Source of the DNA: JADCGM01 sp943368345
GTDB lineage: Bacteria > Pseudomonadota > Alphaproteobacteria > Sphingomonadales > Sphingomonadaceae
Reading direction: 5' to 3'
Length of the DNA: 34,837 nucleotides
Assembly (NCBI GenBank): GCA_943368345.1
Contig: CALRKY020000030.1
Coordinates: 1 to 34,837 of the forward strand
This document shows, one piece after another, positions 1-6,619 of the stretch (position 1 is the stretch's first letter; every line of letters starts with the position of its first letter). The translations under genes and the position numbers were made by a program. The notes beneath the pieces are model-generated. The model was given only the letters and a program-made list of their open reading frames with translations. It had not been told where the DNA came from and did not search any database.

Positions 1-363
1 GAATGCAAATTGCGTATCGTTCTCCGCGAGCCCATCGAATGTCGGGCGGTCGATAGCCTTCAGACTGGCGATTGCGGTTTGCATTTCAGCGTGGAGACCG
101 GCGAAGTCGGACGGCCATGGCGACATATCGGGCGAATATGTGCCAGAGCGCACGCCCTCGATAGCCCCCACGGAATGCGCTGCGCAGGATTTCACCTGAT
201 AGCCGAGCGGCAGCATGTCGGGGGCAAGTCGCGCATCGATCAAATCGGACGCTGCCTTGCCCTTCTCGGCGCAAAACGCCTCGGCTTTGCCAAGCAAAGC
301 ATCGATAGCGCCCAGGATCTGAAGGTTGGACGGCACCACGGCATCGTAGAGTGAAAACGTCAT
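1..363 (-). CDS. DUF1993 family protein, 5' part only
   Basis: The minus strand is open from an ATG at 363 to the window edge and gives 121 residues. The start MTFSLYDAVVPSNLQILGAI and the later APDMLPLGYQVKS are typical of DUF1993 proteins, small helical proteins distantly like the DinB fold whose function is not established. The ATG is preceded by a good Shine-Dalgarno sequence, AGGAGC, about nine bases upstream, which supports this start. The C-terminal part lies beyond the left edge, so its length cannot be compared with the family. The gene is divergent from nnrS with a 637-base gap and shows no obvious link to nitrate respiration. The family call is from recognised sequence similarity; no function is inferred. 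Confidence 0.85.
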   Translation of the reverse strand, partial: MTFSLYDAVVPSNLQILGAIDALLGKAEAFCAEKGKAASDLIDARLAPDMLPLGYQVKSCAAHSVGAIEGVRSGTYSPDMSPWPSDFAGLHAEMQTAIASLKAIDRPTFDGLAENDTQFAF

Positions 364-815
364 ATCTTGGCTCCTACTGGATCGCTGCTGATATGACGTT
401 GCATCGCGGCCCGGTCCAGCGGTCAAACCAGATCACGATCCCGGGCAAGATCAGTTCCCGGTCTCGTTCGATGTCCGCTTTTAGGGCAAGGGCGGCGGAA
501 CCTCAACGACCGAGATGAAGGCGCGTTGCCATCAGCAGCCCAATCATTTGAACGACCGGTTTCGGGATATCGCCAATCGTCGCTGAACGGCGGGGATGGA
601 GTCGAAAGCCGCCGGGCAGAAACGCGCCCAATTGCGGTCATTTAACTGCCTCCAAGTCGACGCCGAAAGCGGTAAGTCCGCTTTTCACGGCGCCGGCGGC
701 TTTTGCGGACACCACCAATTATTGGAACGGTTCTGGGCAACTATCTTGAACTGTTGCCAGGTTCTGCGACGCTTCGACTGCATGCCGCCTGGCACCAAGC
801 GAAACAACCGGACCA
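364..815. other. Intergenic stretch without a supported gene
   Basis: I see no credible gene between the DUF1993 start and the nnrS promoter. Short open frames exist on both strands, but their translations are rich in Arg, Ser and Cys, resemble no family and lack ribosome binding sites. The one notable structure is an imperfect hairpin at 661-692: AAAGCGG (666-672) pairs with CCGCTTT (678-684) around a five-base loop, and CGCCG outside it pairs with CGGCG after a three-base bulge. No T-run follows it, so it is not a clear terminator. Confidence 0.6.
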
Positions 816-857
816 TTGATGAATGTCAGTCGCAATGACATTGCGCTCGCCTAGGCT
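816..857 (+). promoter_or_regulatory. Predicted FNR/DNR-type promoter of nnrS
   Basis: TTGATGAATGTCAG at 816-829 matches the FNR-type dyad TTGAT-N4-ATCAA with one mismatch in each half. Its first 13 bases are identical to the box before narK. Counting from a box centred at -41.5, the -10 hexamer should lie at 852-857, where TAGGCT stands; the narK promoter has TAGGCG at exactly the same distance. The predicted start of transcription is near 864. A perfect 7-1-7 palindrome at 831-845 lies between box and -10. This is pattern matching only; the likely regulator is the Crp/Fnr protein encoded at 14890-15645. Confidence 0.6.
831..845. promoter_or_regulatory. Perfect palindrome in the nnrS promoter, possible operator
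   Basis: CGCAATG-A-CATTGCG is a perfect dyad with a one-base centre. It starts one base after the FNR-type box and ends before the predicted -10, so a protein bound here would cover the promoter spacer. It does not match a regulator consensus I know, and it is absent at the narK promoter. Operator function is inferred from position and symmetry. Confidence 0.35.
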
Positions 858-1000
858 GGCGGCATGTACAGCAACAGATCAGGCCAGCGCGGCACCGAAG
901 GCGCAAGCGGCGTGCCTCAGCCAAGCACGGCATTCGCGACCATAAACTACAGCGGCAACGCTCCGCCTGCGTACAGTGACTTCTACGTCGGGAAAATCCG

Positions 1001-2212
1001 ATGAGCGCGCGCGATGCAGGTGCCAAGCGACGTGCCTATACGGGACCGGCGCTGTTCAGTGTCGGGTTCCGGCCGTTCTTTCTGGGCGCAACGCTGTTTG
1101 CCGGTCTGGCAGTGCTGCTGTGGCTGGGGGCGTTCGCCCATGGCGCTGCGCTCGGTCCGCAGAGCGACGCGATGTCATGGCATGCGCATGAAATGATCTT
1201 CGGCTTCATTGGCGCCGTTGTTGCGGGATTCCTGTTAACGGCAGTGCCCAACTGGACGGGGCGCGCGCCGGTAATGGGGATGCCGCTGGCGATGCTGTTC
1301 ACGCTGTGGCTCGGCGGCCGTGGGATGATGCTGTTGTCGGGCACTGGTACGGCGGGCCGAATTTTTGAGAGCTTGTTTCTGGTTACGCTGGCGCTGGCGA
1401 TCGGGCGCGAAGTCCTCGCCGGACGCAACTGGCGAAATCTGCCGGTCTGTGTGCTGGTGACCCTTTTCGCGCTCGCAAATATGGCATGGCACGCCGAGGC
1501 GCTGGGCCTGCTGTCGGTAGCGCCCGGGACCGGGAAGCGCATGGCGCTCGCAGTCGTCACGGTCTTGATGAGCCTTGTTGGCGGCCGTATCATCCCATCT
1601 TTCACCACCAACTGGATGAAGAAGCAGAAGCTGCGCCCAGAACCCACGCCATTCGGCTGGTTCGACCAACTGGCGCTGGTGACAACCGTCGCCGCTATGG
1701 TCATTTGGGTCGGTTGGCCGGACGCGGTTCTGGCGGGCTCGGTGCTGACTGTGGCCGCAACACTCCATTTCGTCCGCCTGCTGCGCTGGCAGGGCTGGCG
1801 CACGAGAGGCGAGCCGCTCGTCCTGATCCTGCACATCGCCTATGGCTGGATTGTCGTGGCGCTGGCGGTGCTGGCAACCAATGTCTTCGTGCCAGGGCTG
1901 TTCGCGGGAGCGAGTGCGCTCCACGCGCTGACCGCTGGCGCAATCGGCCAGCTGACACTTGCGGTGATGACCCGCGCCAGCCTTGGTCATGTCGGGCGGC
2001 CGTTGACGGCGGATCGTGCGACGGTAGCCATCTATGCGCTGGTGTTCATTGGCGCAGTGCTGCGGCTTGTGCTGCCGTTTACATCGCTGGACTATGCGCT
2101 TGGTGCGTCGATTGCCGGCACCGTCTGGGCAGCAGGTTTTCTGCTATTTGCGGCGCACTATGGACCCGTGTTAGTGGGCCGGCGGCCACCGACGCGACCG
2201 GCAAGCAGCTGA
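1001..2212 (+). CDS. nnrS: NnrS family membrane protein
   Basis: This 403-residue polytopic membrane protein belongs to the NnrS family, described as haem- and copper-containing proteins that relieve nitric oxide stress and usually co-regulated with denitrification or nitrate respiration genes. Family signatures are visible: GFRPFFLGA near residue 22, WHAHEMIFGF near 60 with His61 and His63, FLLTAVPNWTGR soon after, and GGRIIPSFTTNWM near 195. About twelve hydrophobic segments can be counted. The ATG has a modest GGGA about nine bases upstream. It converges on the porin gene with only ten bases between the stops and has an FNR-type box about 170 bases upstream, which ties it to the nar operon. 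Nitric oxide is a by-product of nitrate and nitrite respiration, so protection of the nar-expressing cell is the likely role. Confidence 0.92.
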   Translation: MSARDAGAKRRAYTGPALFSVGFRPFFLGATLFAGLAVLLWLGAFAHGAALGPQSDAMSWHAHEMIFGFIGAVVAGFLLTAVPNWTGRAPVMGMPLAMLFTLWLGGRGMMLLSGTGTAGRIFESLFLVTLALAIGREVLAGRNWRNLPVCVLVTLFALANMAWHAEALGLLSVAPGTGKRMALAVVTVLMSLVGGRIIPSFTTNWMKKQKLRPEPTPFGWFDQLALVTTVAAMVIWVGWPDAVLAGSVLTVAATLHFVRLLRWQGWRTRGEPLVLILHIAYGWIVVALAVLATNVFVPGLFAGASALHALTAGAIGQLTLAVMTRASLGHVGRPLTADRATVAIYALVFIGAVLRLVLPFTSLDYALGASIAGTVWAAGFLLFAAHYGPVLVGRRPPTRPASS

Positions 2213-2222
2213 CGCACACCGA

Positions 2223-3506
2223 TCAGAAGGCATAGTCGACCGAGACCCACAGCTTCTTCGTGTCGGTGGCGAAGCTGTCGGCGTTATAGTCGGCAAAGGC
2301 GAGGGTGAAGACGTATTTCTGGAACTTGGCGAGCAGTTGCAGGTCGATTTCGCTGCCATAGTGCAGCCCGGCGCGGTCCGACTTGAAGTCGTGATAAACC
2401 GCGAGCGCGCCGACGCTGGCGAACGGCCCGACCGACTTCGCGGTGTAGCCCGCCGAGCCGTAAAGATCGCGTACGCCGTTGCCCGGCGTCGTCAGGAACT
2501 TGTCGGCCCAGCCCTGGAACTTGTGCAGCGTCGCGAGCGGCGTCTGGAACGAGGTGAACGCCTTGCCACTGCTCGACCCCAGCACTTCATAGCCCGCGCC
2601 GACGCCGACGCCACCGAACGCCAGCGCGCCATCGGCAAGGTAATAGTCGGCGTCATAGTTGAACGGGTTGTCGAACGCCTGCTGCTGGTGCGCGTAGGAT
2701 AACGCGTAAACGGCGCTCGTAGTCTTGCTGAACGCATATTTGCCGGCAAAGCGCGCGCCGTAGGTGATGCTGGAAAATTGCAGCCGCGTCGGCGCGTCCT
2801 GATCGACCCAGTAACCGAATCCGGTCAGCGTACCGACCGGCGTCGTATAGGCGACATTGGCGAAGACGTTGTTGCCGTTGATGTGCGCGATGGTCGAATC
2901 GACCCCGAAGATCGTGTTGTCGTTCCACGCATAGGTCAGGTCGATCTTGAGGTTCTTGACCGGCGCGGTTTCGACGCGCGCTGCGTCCAAGGTCTGCTCG
3001 GACTGGCGGAAGCCGACGGCGCCGACGAAGCGCTGGTCATCGAGGTTGATGCGCTGGCGCCCGGCGGTTAGCGTCGTATTGGCAATCGACTTGTTCTGGA
3101 TCTGCAGCCGGTTGATTTCGATGTTCTGCGGATCGGGCACCACCGGATAGAGCAATTTGCCGTTGGTGGTGCTGTTATAGTCGTTGACGAGGCCCAGTAC
3201 GGCTTCGGCTTCGACAATGATCCGCGTCATCGGCGCAACGCGCAGATCACCACCGGCGCGCACGCGCATGGTCAGGCCATCAGCGTTATTGGCAAAACCC
3301 ATCTGGTCGACGCCTTCATAGCGCAGCCGCATGTCGATCAGCGGCTTGAACAGCGGCTCAGTTGCCGCCTTCGCGACCATGGGATCAGCGGCGGGTTTGG
3401 TGGCGGGCGCAGCTTGCACGGCGCTGGCAGCGATCCCAAATGCCACCACCAACCCGAAACCGGCACTTCTGCGCACTTGGACTGACGTGCGGCGGATAAT
3501 GCTCAT
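2223..3506 (-). CDS. Outer-membrane porin, alginate-export-like, last gene of the nar operon
   Basis: The 427-residue product begins with a basic stretch and a hydrophobic core ending near AVQAAPA, a Sec signal peptide. The mature part is a series of alternating aromatic and polar beta strands with Gly- and Asp-rich turns, and it ends in VSVDYAF, the terminal Phe typical of outer-membrane barrels. It resembles the alginate-export-like porins common in sphingomonads; the true substrate is unknown. Its ATG shares one base with the stop of the gene before it (TAATG), so it is probably translated by coupling as part of the nar operon. That placement suggests a channel for nitrate or nitrite across the outer membrane, which is an inference. 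No terminator is seen in the ten bases before nnrS. Confidence 0.8.
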   Translation of the reverse strand: MSIIRRTSVQVRRSAGFGLVVAFGIAASAVQAAPATKPAADPMVAKAATEPLFKPLIDMRLRYEGVDQMGFANNADGLTMRVRAGGDLRVAPMTRIIVEAEAVLGLVNDYNSTTNGKLLYPVVPDPQNIEINRLQIQNKSIANTTLTAGRQRINLDDQRFVGAVGFRQSEQTLDAARVETAPVKNLKIDLTYAWNDNTIFGVDSTIAHINGNNVFANVAYTTPVGTLTGFGYWVDQDAPTRLQFSSITYGARFAGKYAFSKTTSAVYALSYAHQQQAFDNPFNYDADYYLADGALAFGGVGVGAGYEVLGSSSGKAFTSFQTPLATLHKFQGWADKFLTTPGNGVRDLYGSAGYTAKSVGPFASVGALAVYHDFKSDRAGLHYGSEIDLQLLAKFQKYVFTLAFADYNADSFATDTKKLWVSVDYAF

Positions 3507-4078
3507 TAATTCTCACCCTCAAAAGTGGGGACGGCGTCGTCGGTCAACGTGACGCTAGGCAAGCATGGCTGCCGGCCGAGGTTGGCGGCCAGTTGGCGAA
3601 GGTCTGCGGGCTTCAGCCGCAGTCGGGCAATGGGCAGCACGACAGCGTTTTCCAATGCAATGGTACGGAGCTTGCGCGCGACAAATCGTTCGACCAGTGT
3701 GGCAAGCGTCACTCTGTCGGCGGTGGACTCGACATAGGCACACAGCGCGGCACCGAGCTCTAGATGAAGCGCTCGGTCGGTATCATGATCGCTCGCCAGA
3801 ATGCCGAGGATGCGCGAAAAATCATCCTCGGGCTCGGCGCGTCGGCGCAGTAACTTGAACAGCAGCTTTTCGGCGCCTTCGAGGCGTTGGAAGTCCTCGG
3901 CAAGATCGATTGCCAGCGCCTTAAGCGCCGGTGCCAAAACATCCGGCGCTTGGGTGGCGGCCGTCAGCTCCGCACAAAACCGTCGCTGACGGCGATTCGC
4001 TGCGTAAAAATAGCCAAGTGGCATATCCGGTCGCGACTTCGCCAGCGTTGCGCCCGTTGGTGCGGCGCCACCCATCAT
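3506..4078 (-). CDS. Degenerate hemerythrin-like protein in the nar operon
   Basis: The 190-residue product has the helical layout of the bacterial hemerythrin-like proteins, with segments such as KLLFKLLRRRAEPEDDFSRI and IALENAVVLPIARLRL that align with that family by eye. The iron-binding residues are mostly missing. The first helix has AANRRQRR where His is expected, the usual HHADEEEDLF is replaced by FQRLEGAEKLLF, and the last helix has RKLRTIALEN where a His normally precedes LEN. Only the His of ASDHDTDRAL is kept. It is therefore unlikely to bind a di-iron centre. The ATG at 4078 overlaps the preceding stop as ATGA; the open frame extends further upstream, but that part is Arg- and Cys-rich shadow sequence over the neighbouring gene. 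Its role next to nitrate reductase is unknown. Confidence 0.7.
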   Translation of the reverse strand: MMGGAAPTGATLAKSRPDMPLGYFYAANRRQRRFCAELTAATQAPDVLAPALKALAIDLAEDFQRLEGAEKLLFKLLRRRAEPEDDFSRILGILASDHDTDRALHLELGAALCAYVESTADRVTLATLVERFVARKLRTIALENAVVLPIARLRLKPADLRQLAANLGRQPCLPSVTLTDDAVPTFEGEN

Positions 4079-4389
4079 GGCCGCAGTGGTTGAGCCAGCT
4101 GCCAGCGAACGATGACACCGAGCGCCGCAATTGCAGGATCCGCAGCATCGCGCGCGGCGGAGATCAGGTGTGACCAGTCGGCGTCTTCGGCATCGATCCC
4201 GAAGTTTGCAACCGCACGCCTGACGAAGCTGGCTGGGTGTTCGTCGGCGGCGCTTTGGCCGGAGATGCGCGCGGCAAGTGCCGGATCGGCTCGCACCAGC
4301 CACAGCGTGAACGCGCCAGCTTCGCGCCGCGCGCCAGCCAGCAGATCGCCCAGTGTCAGCCTGTCAATGGCTTGGGTACCGGCAGTCAT
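4075..4389 (-). CDS. Hypothetical 104-residue protein in the nar operon
   Basis: I do not recognise this small, probably cytoplasmic protein. It is mostly helical by composition, rich in Ala, Arg and Leu, with no signal peptide, no membrane span and no cysteine. The stretch RLTLGDLLAGARREAGAFTL near residue 10 could form an amphipathic helix. Both ends overlap neighbours by ATGA: its start with the stop of the PpiC-type gene and its stop with the start of the hemerythrin-like gene. This tight coupling argues that it is translated with the nar genes and may be an accessory of assembly or folding. The codon pattern fits the neighbouring genes. It is real on context, but its function is open. 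Confidence 0.7.
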   Translation of the reverse strand: MTAGTQAIDRLTLGDLLAGARREAGAFTLWLVRADPALAARISGQSAADEHPASFVRRAVANFGIDAEDADWSHLISAARDAADPAIAALGVIVRWQLAQPLRP

Positions 4390-5225
4390 ACTGCTTGAGC
4401 CTCTAGCACCAACCCCTCGATCTTTGCGGCGCGCGCCAGCCCGGCGACATAGCGCGCGGCGGCGGTCGTCCAGGCGCGCGCGGCCAGCCGGTCGCGGATG
4501 CGGACTTCGACCGCTTCGAACGGCACAACCTGCGGCGCTATACGGTGATCAAGTCGCATGACATGGACGCCAAAGCTGCTCACCACTGGCATCGCGGCAG
4601 TATGTCCGGGTGACAACGCCACCAACGCCACCTCTACTTCGGGGGCAAGATCACCGGGCCGAACCTGACCCAACGCGCCGCCGAGCGCGCCCGAGGGACA
4701 TGCCGAGGCCGCCCGTGCAAGCGTGCGGAATGCCGCCTCGCTGTTGCCGAGCTCAGCGATCGCGGCGACAGCGCGCGCCGTTGCCGCGTCGATGTCAGGC
4801 TCGGACGCGAACAGGATATGGCTGGCTTCGAAGATGGCCGGTGCGGTGAAGGCAAGTTGATGCGTCCGCCAGTAGCGCTGACATTCGTCGCGGCCGGGAA
4901 CCGAAGGCTCGGCTTCGAGCGCCAGCAGCTGACGGATCAGTGCCTCGGAATCGACTTCGCGGCGGCCATCAGCATCAGATTCGGGTTCGGCGACCAGCCC
5001 GATCGCCTCGGCGCGTTCCAGCAGCAGATGGCGGATCACTAGCGCGCGAGCAGCAGTAGCGCGTGCCGCCGGACCGCTATCGGCTGCGTGATTCTGCGCT
5101 TCAGCGGCGATGGCTTCTTCGCAAATCTCGATGCCGTTGACAAACACCGGCGCCGCCGCGGGACCGCGCACGGCGGCCGGGCGTGGGCCGCTGCCGCAGC
5201 CGCCGCAAGTCGAGGAGGCCGTCAT
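4386..5225 (-). CDS. PpiC-type peptidylprolyl isomerase of the nar operon
   Basis: The 279-residue product is a parvulin-type peptidylprolyl isomerase. The rotamase-like part spans roughly residues 132-235, from FEASHILFA through GALGGALGQVRPGDLAPEVE to FGVHVMRLDH. A helical arm of about 100 residues precedes it, as in NifM and SurA relatives. The N-terminus carries TCGGCGSG with Cys7 and Cys10, which could hold a metal or form a disulfide. There is no signal peptide, so it is expected in the cytoplasm. PpiC-type genes directly after narI are known in other nar operons, where a role in folding or maturing nitrate reductase is assumed. The start at 5225 was chosen because it overlaps the narI stop as ATGA; the open frame runs upstream into narI as shadow sequence. 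Confidence 0.85.
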   Translation of the reverse strand: MTASSTCGGCGSGPRPAAVRGPAAAPVFVNGIEICEEAIAAEAQNHAADSGPAARATAARALVIRHLLLERAEAIGLVAEPESDADGRREVDSEALIRQLLALEAEPSVPGRDECQRYWRTHQLAFTAPAIFEASHILFASEPDIDAATARAVAAIAELGNSEAAFRTLARAASACPSGALGGALGQVRPGDLAPEVEVALVALSPGHTAAMPVVSSFGVHVMRLDHRIAPQVVPFEAVEVRIRDRLAARAWTTAAARYVAGLARAAKIEGLVLEAQAV

Positions 5226-5932
5226 CGGCCGCGTCCCAGGCCAAGGGTCGGGCGCGCGGTTCGCACCACTTGCCAACCGCGCCGCCCGAGATACCAGATC
5301 GGCGCCGACAACATGTGGACCAGCCGGGTGAACGGGAACAGCAGGAAGATCGTCAACCCGAGCGCGAGGTGGAGTTGATACGGCCATTCGAGGCCGAGAA
5401 TGTGCCTCGCATTGTCCGGCGCGAAAGTGAAGATGCCCTGCGCCCAAGCCGAAAGTCGTAGCATTACGGTTGCATCATGGTGCGCAAGACTGAACGGCAC
5501 GGTCAGCAGACCGAGCAGCAGTTGGACCAGCAGGATGATCAATATGGCATTGTCGCCAAAGCTCGACGTACGACGGACGCGCGGATCGCCGAAGCGCCGA
5601 ACTGAAAGTAGGATGATGCCCGCCAGACAGGTGATCCCGGCGACTGATCCAGCAACGATAGCGACCATCTGCTTGGCCTCGGCGGTGATGACATGGCTGT
5701 ACAGGCTGTGCGGCGTCAGTAGCCCGACGGTATGGCCGAGCAGCAGGAACAGCACGCCGAAATGGAACAGGTTCGACCCCCACATCAGCTGCTTACGACG
5801 CAGCAATTGGCTCGATCCCGACCGCCAACTATATTGCTCGCGGTCGAAGCGCAGGATGGAGCCGAGCGCCATCACCGTCAGCGCGATGTACGGATAGACA
5901 CCGAACAGCAACTGATTGATCCATACGGTCAT
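5222..5932 (-). CDS. narI: Respiratory nitrate reductase gamma subunit, cytochrome b
   Basis: NarI takes electrons from quinol in the membrane and passes them through two b-type haems to NarH. The 236-residue product has five hydrophobic spans and begins WINQLLFGVYPYIALTV as usual. His57 and His67 in LFHFGVLFLLLGHTVG and His188 and His206 in the last span sit one residue from the E. coli haem ligands (His56, 66, 187, 205), so both haems should bind. The length fits the family (225 in E. coli). The ATG at 5932 overlaps the narJ stop as ATGA, and its own stop overlaps the start of the isomerase gene in the same way. The longer open frame upstream is shadow of narJ. Confidence 0.95.
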   Translation of the reverse strand: MTVWINQLLFGVYPYIALTVMALGSILRFDREQYSWRSGSSQLLRRKQLMWGSNLFHFGVLFLLLGHTVGLLTPHSLYSHVITAEAKQMVAIVAGSVAGITCLAGIILLSVRRFGDPRVRRTSSFGDNAILIILLVQLLLGLLTVPFSLAHHDATVMLRLSAWAQGIFTFAPDNARHILGLEWPYQLHLALGLTIFLLFPFTRLVHMLSAPIWYLGRRGWQVVRTARPTLGLGRGR

Positions 5933-6618
5933 GGCCGGGCTCCTTGCTGCATGTCCCCGGTCATGGAATTGACCATCACCGACGCTTTGGGGCATCCGAC
6001 ATCGCCGGGACCGAACGTCACCGGGTCCTCGGCCCATATGCGGTCGAGCGCTTCGAGATCGTCGGGGTCGTCCTCGGCCTCCGACAACATCGCTGCGACC
6101 GCCTTGGCATCGACCTCGCCAGCCAGATGCGCGAGTGCGTGCATCGGCCATTGATACGGCGAGCGGCGCTTCTTGAGGCGCTCGGCGATCGCGGCGATGA
6201 CATGCCCAGCCTCACCGAGCAGCGCTCGCGCGTCGTCAACCGGCAGCATCGACAGAAATTCGCAGAACACTGGCAGGAAGTCGGGCAGTTCGCGCGCCTC
6301 AAGATCGAAGCCGTGAGCGTCATAGATGCCGAGCAGTTCCACCATCGCCTGACCGCGGTCGCGGCTTTCGCCGTGCACATGCTCGTACAGGTTGAGCGAT
6401 AGCGCGCGGCTACGGTCGAACAACTGGTGATAGCGCCCCTCCAGATCGAAGCGGTCGGCGGTCGCCAGTTCGGTTGCCAGCGCCGTGATTTGTGCAGCGA
6501 GCCGCGTCGGCACCAACGCCTCGCTTGCAATGACCTGCGCGGCATCGGGGGCAATCATGCCGATATTAGCTGACGGATAGCCAAGCAGTAGGCCGAGCGC
6601 CTTGAATGTGCGTGCCAT
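5929..6618 (-). CDS. narJ: Nitrate reductase assembly chaperone
   Basis: NarJ is the cytoplasmic chaperone of the TorD/DmsD type that holds NarG while the molybdenum cofactor and the iron-sulfur cluster are inserted. The 229-residue product starts MARTFKALGLLLGYP and contains LYEHVHGESRDRGQAMVELL near residue 90 and ELPDFLPVFCEFLS near 125, both hallmarks of NarJ. The length fits the family (236 in E. coli). The ATG at 6618 lies one base after the narH stop, with a strong GAGGAGGT inside the end of narH, so this start is well supported. Its stop overlaps narI as ATGA. Confidence 0.95.
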   Translation of the reverse strand: MARTFKALGLLLGYPSANIGMIAPDAAQVIASEALVPTRLAAQITALATELATADRFDLEGRYHQLFDRSRALSLNLYEHVHGESRDRGQAMVELLGIYDAHGFDLEARELPDFLPVFCEFLSMLPVDDARALLGEAGHVIAAIAERLKKRRSPYQWPMHALAHLAGEVDAKAVAAMLSEAEDDPDDLEALDRIWAEDPVTFGPGDVGCPKASVMVNSMTGDMQQGARP

Positions 6619-6619
6619 G

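Noticed and set aside
10..354. Plus-strand frame of 114 codons
   Set aside because: It is antisense to the DUF1993 gene, which has clear family sequence and a ribosome binding site.
1036..1836. Minus-strand frame of 266 codons
   Set aside because: Antisense to nnrS; the translation is rich in Ser, Pro and Arg with no domain.
4079..4303. Upstream extension of the hemerythrin-like frame
   Set aside because: It would overlap the 104-residue gene fully and reads as Arg/Cys-rich sequence; the ATGA start at 4078 is better.
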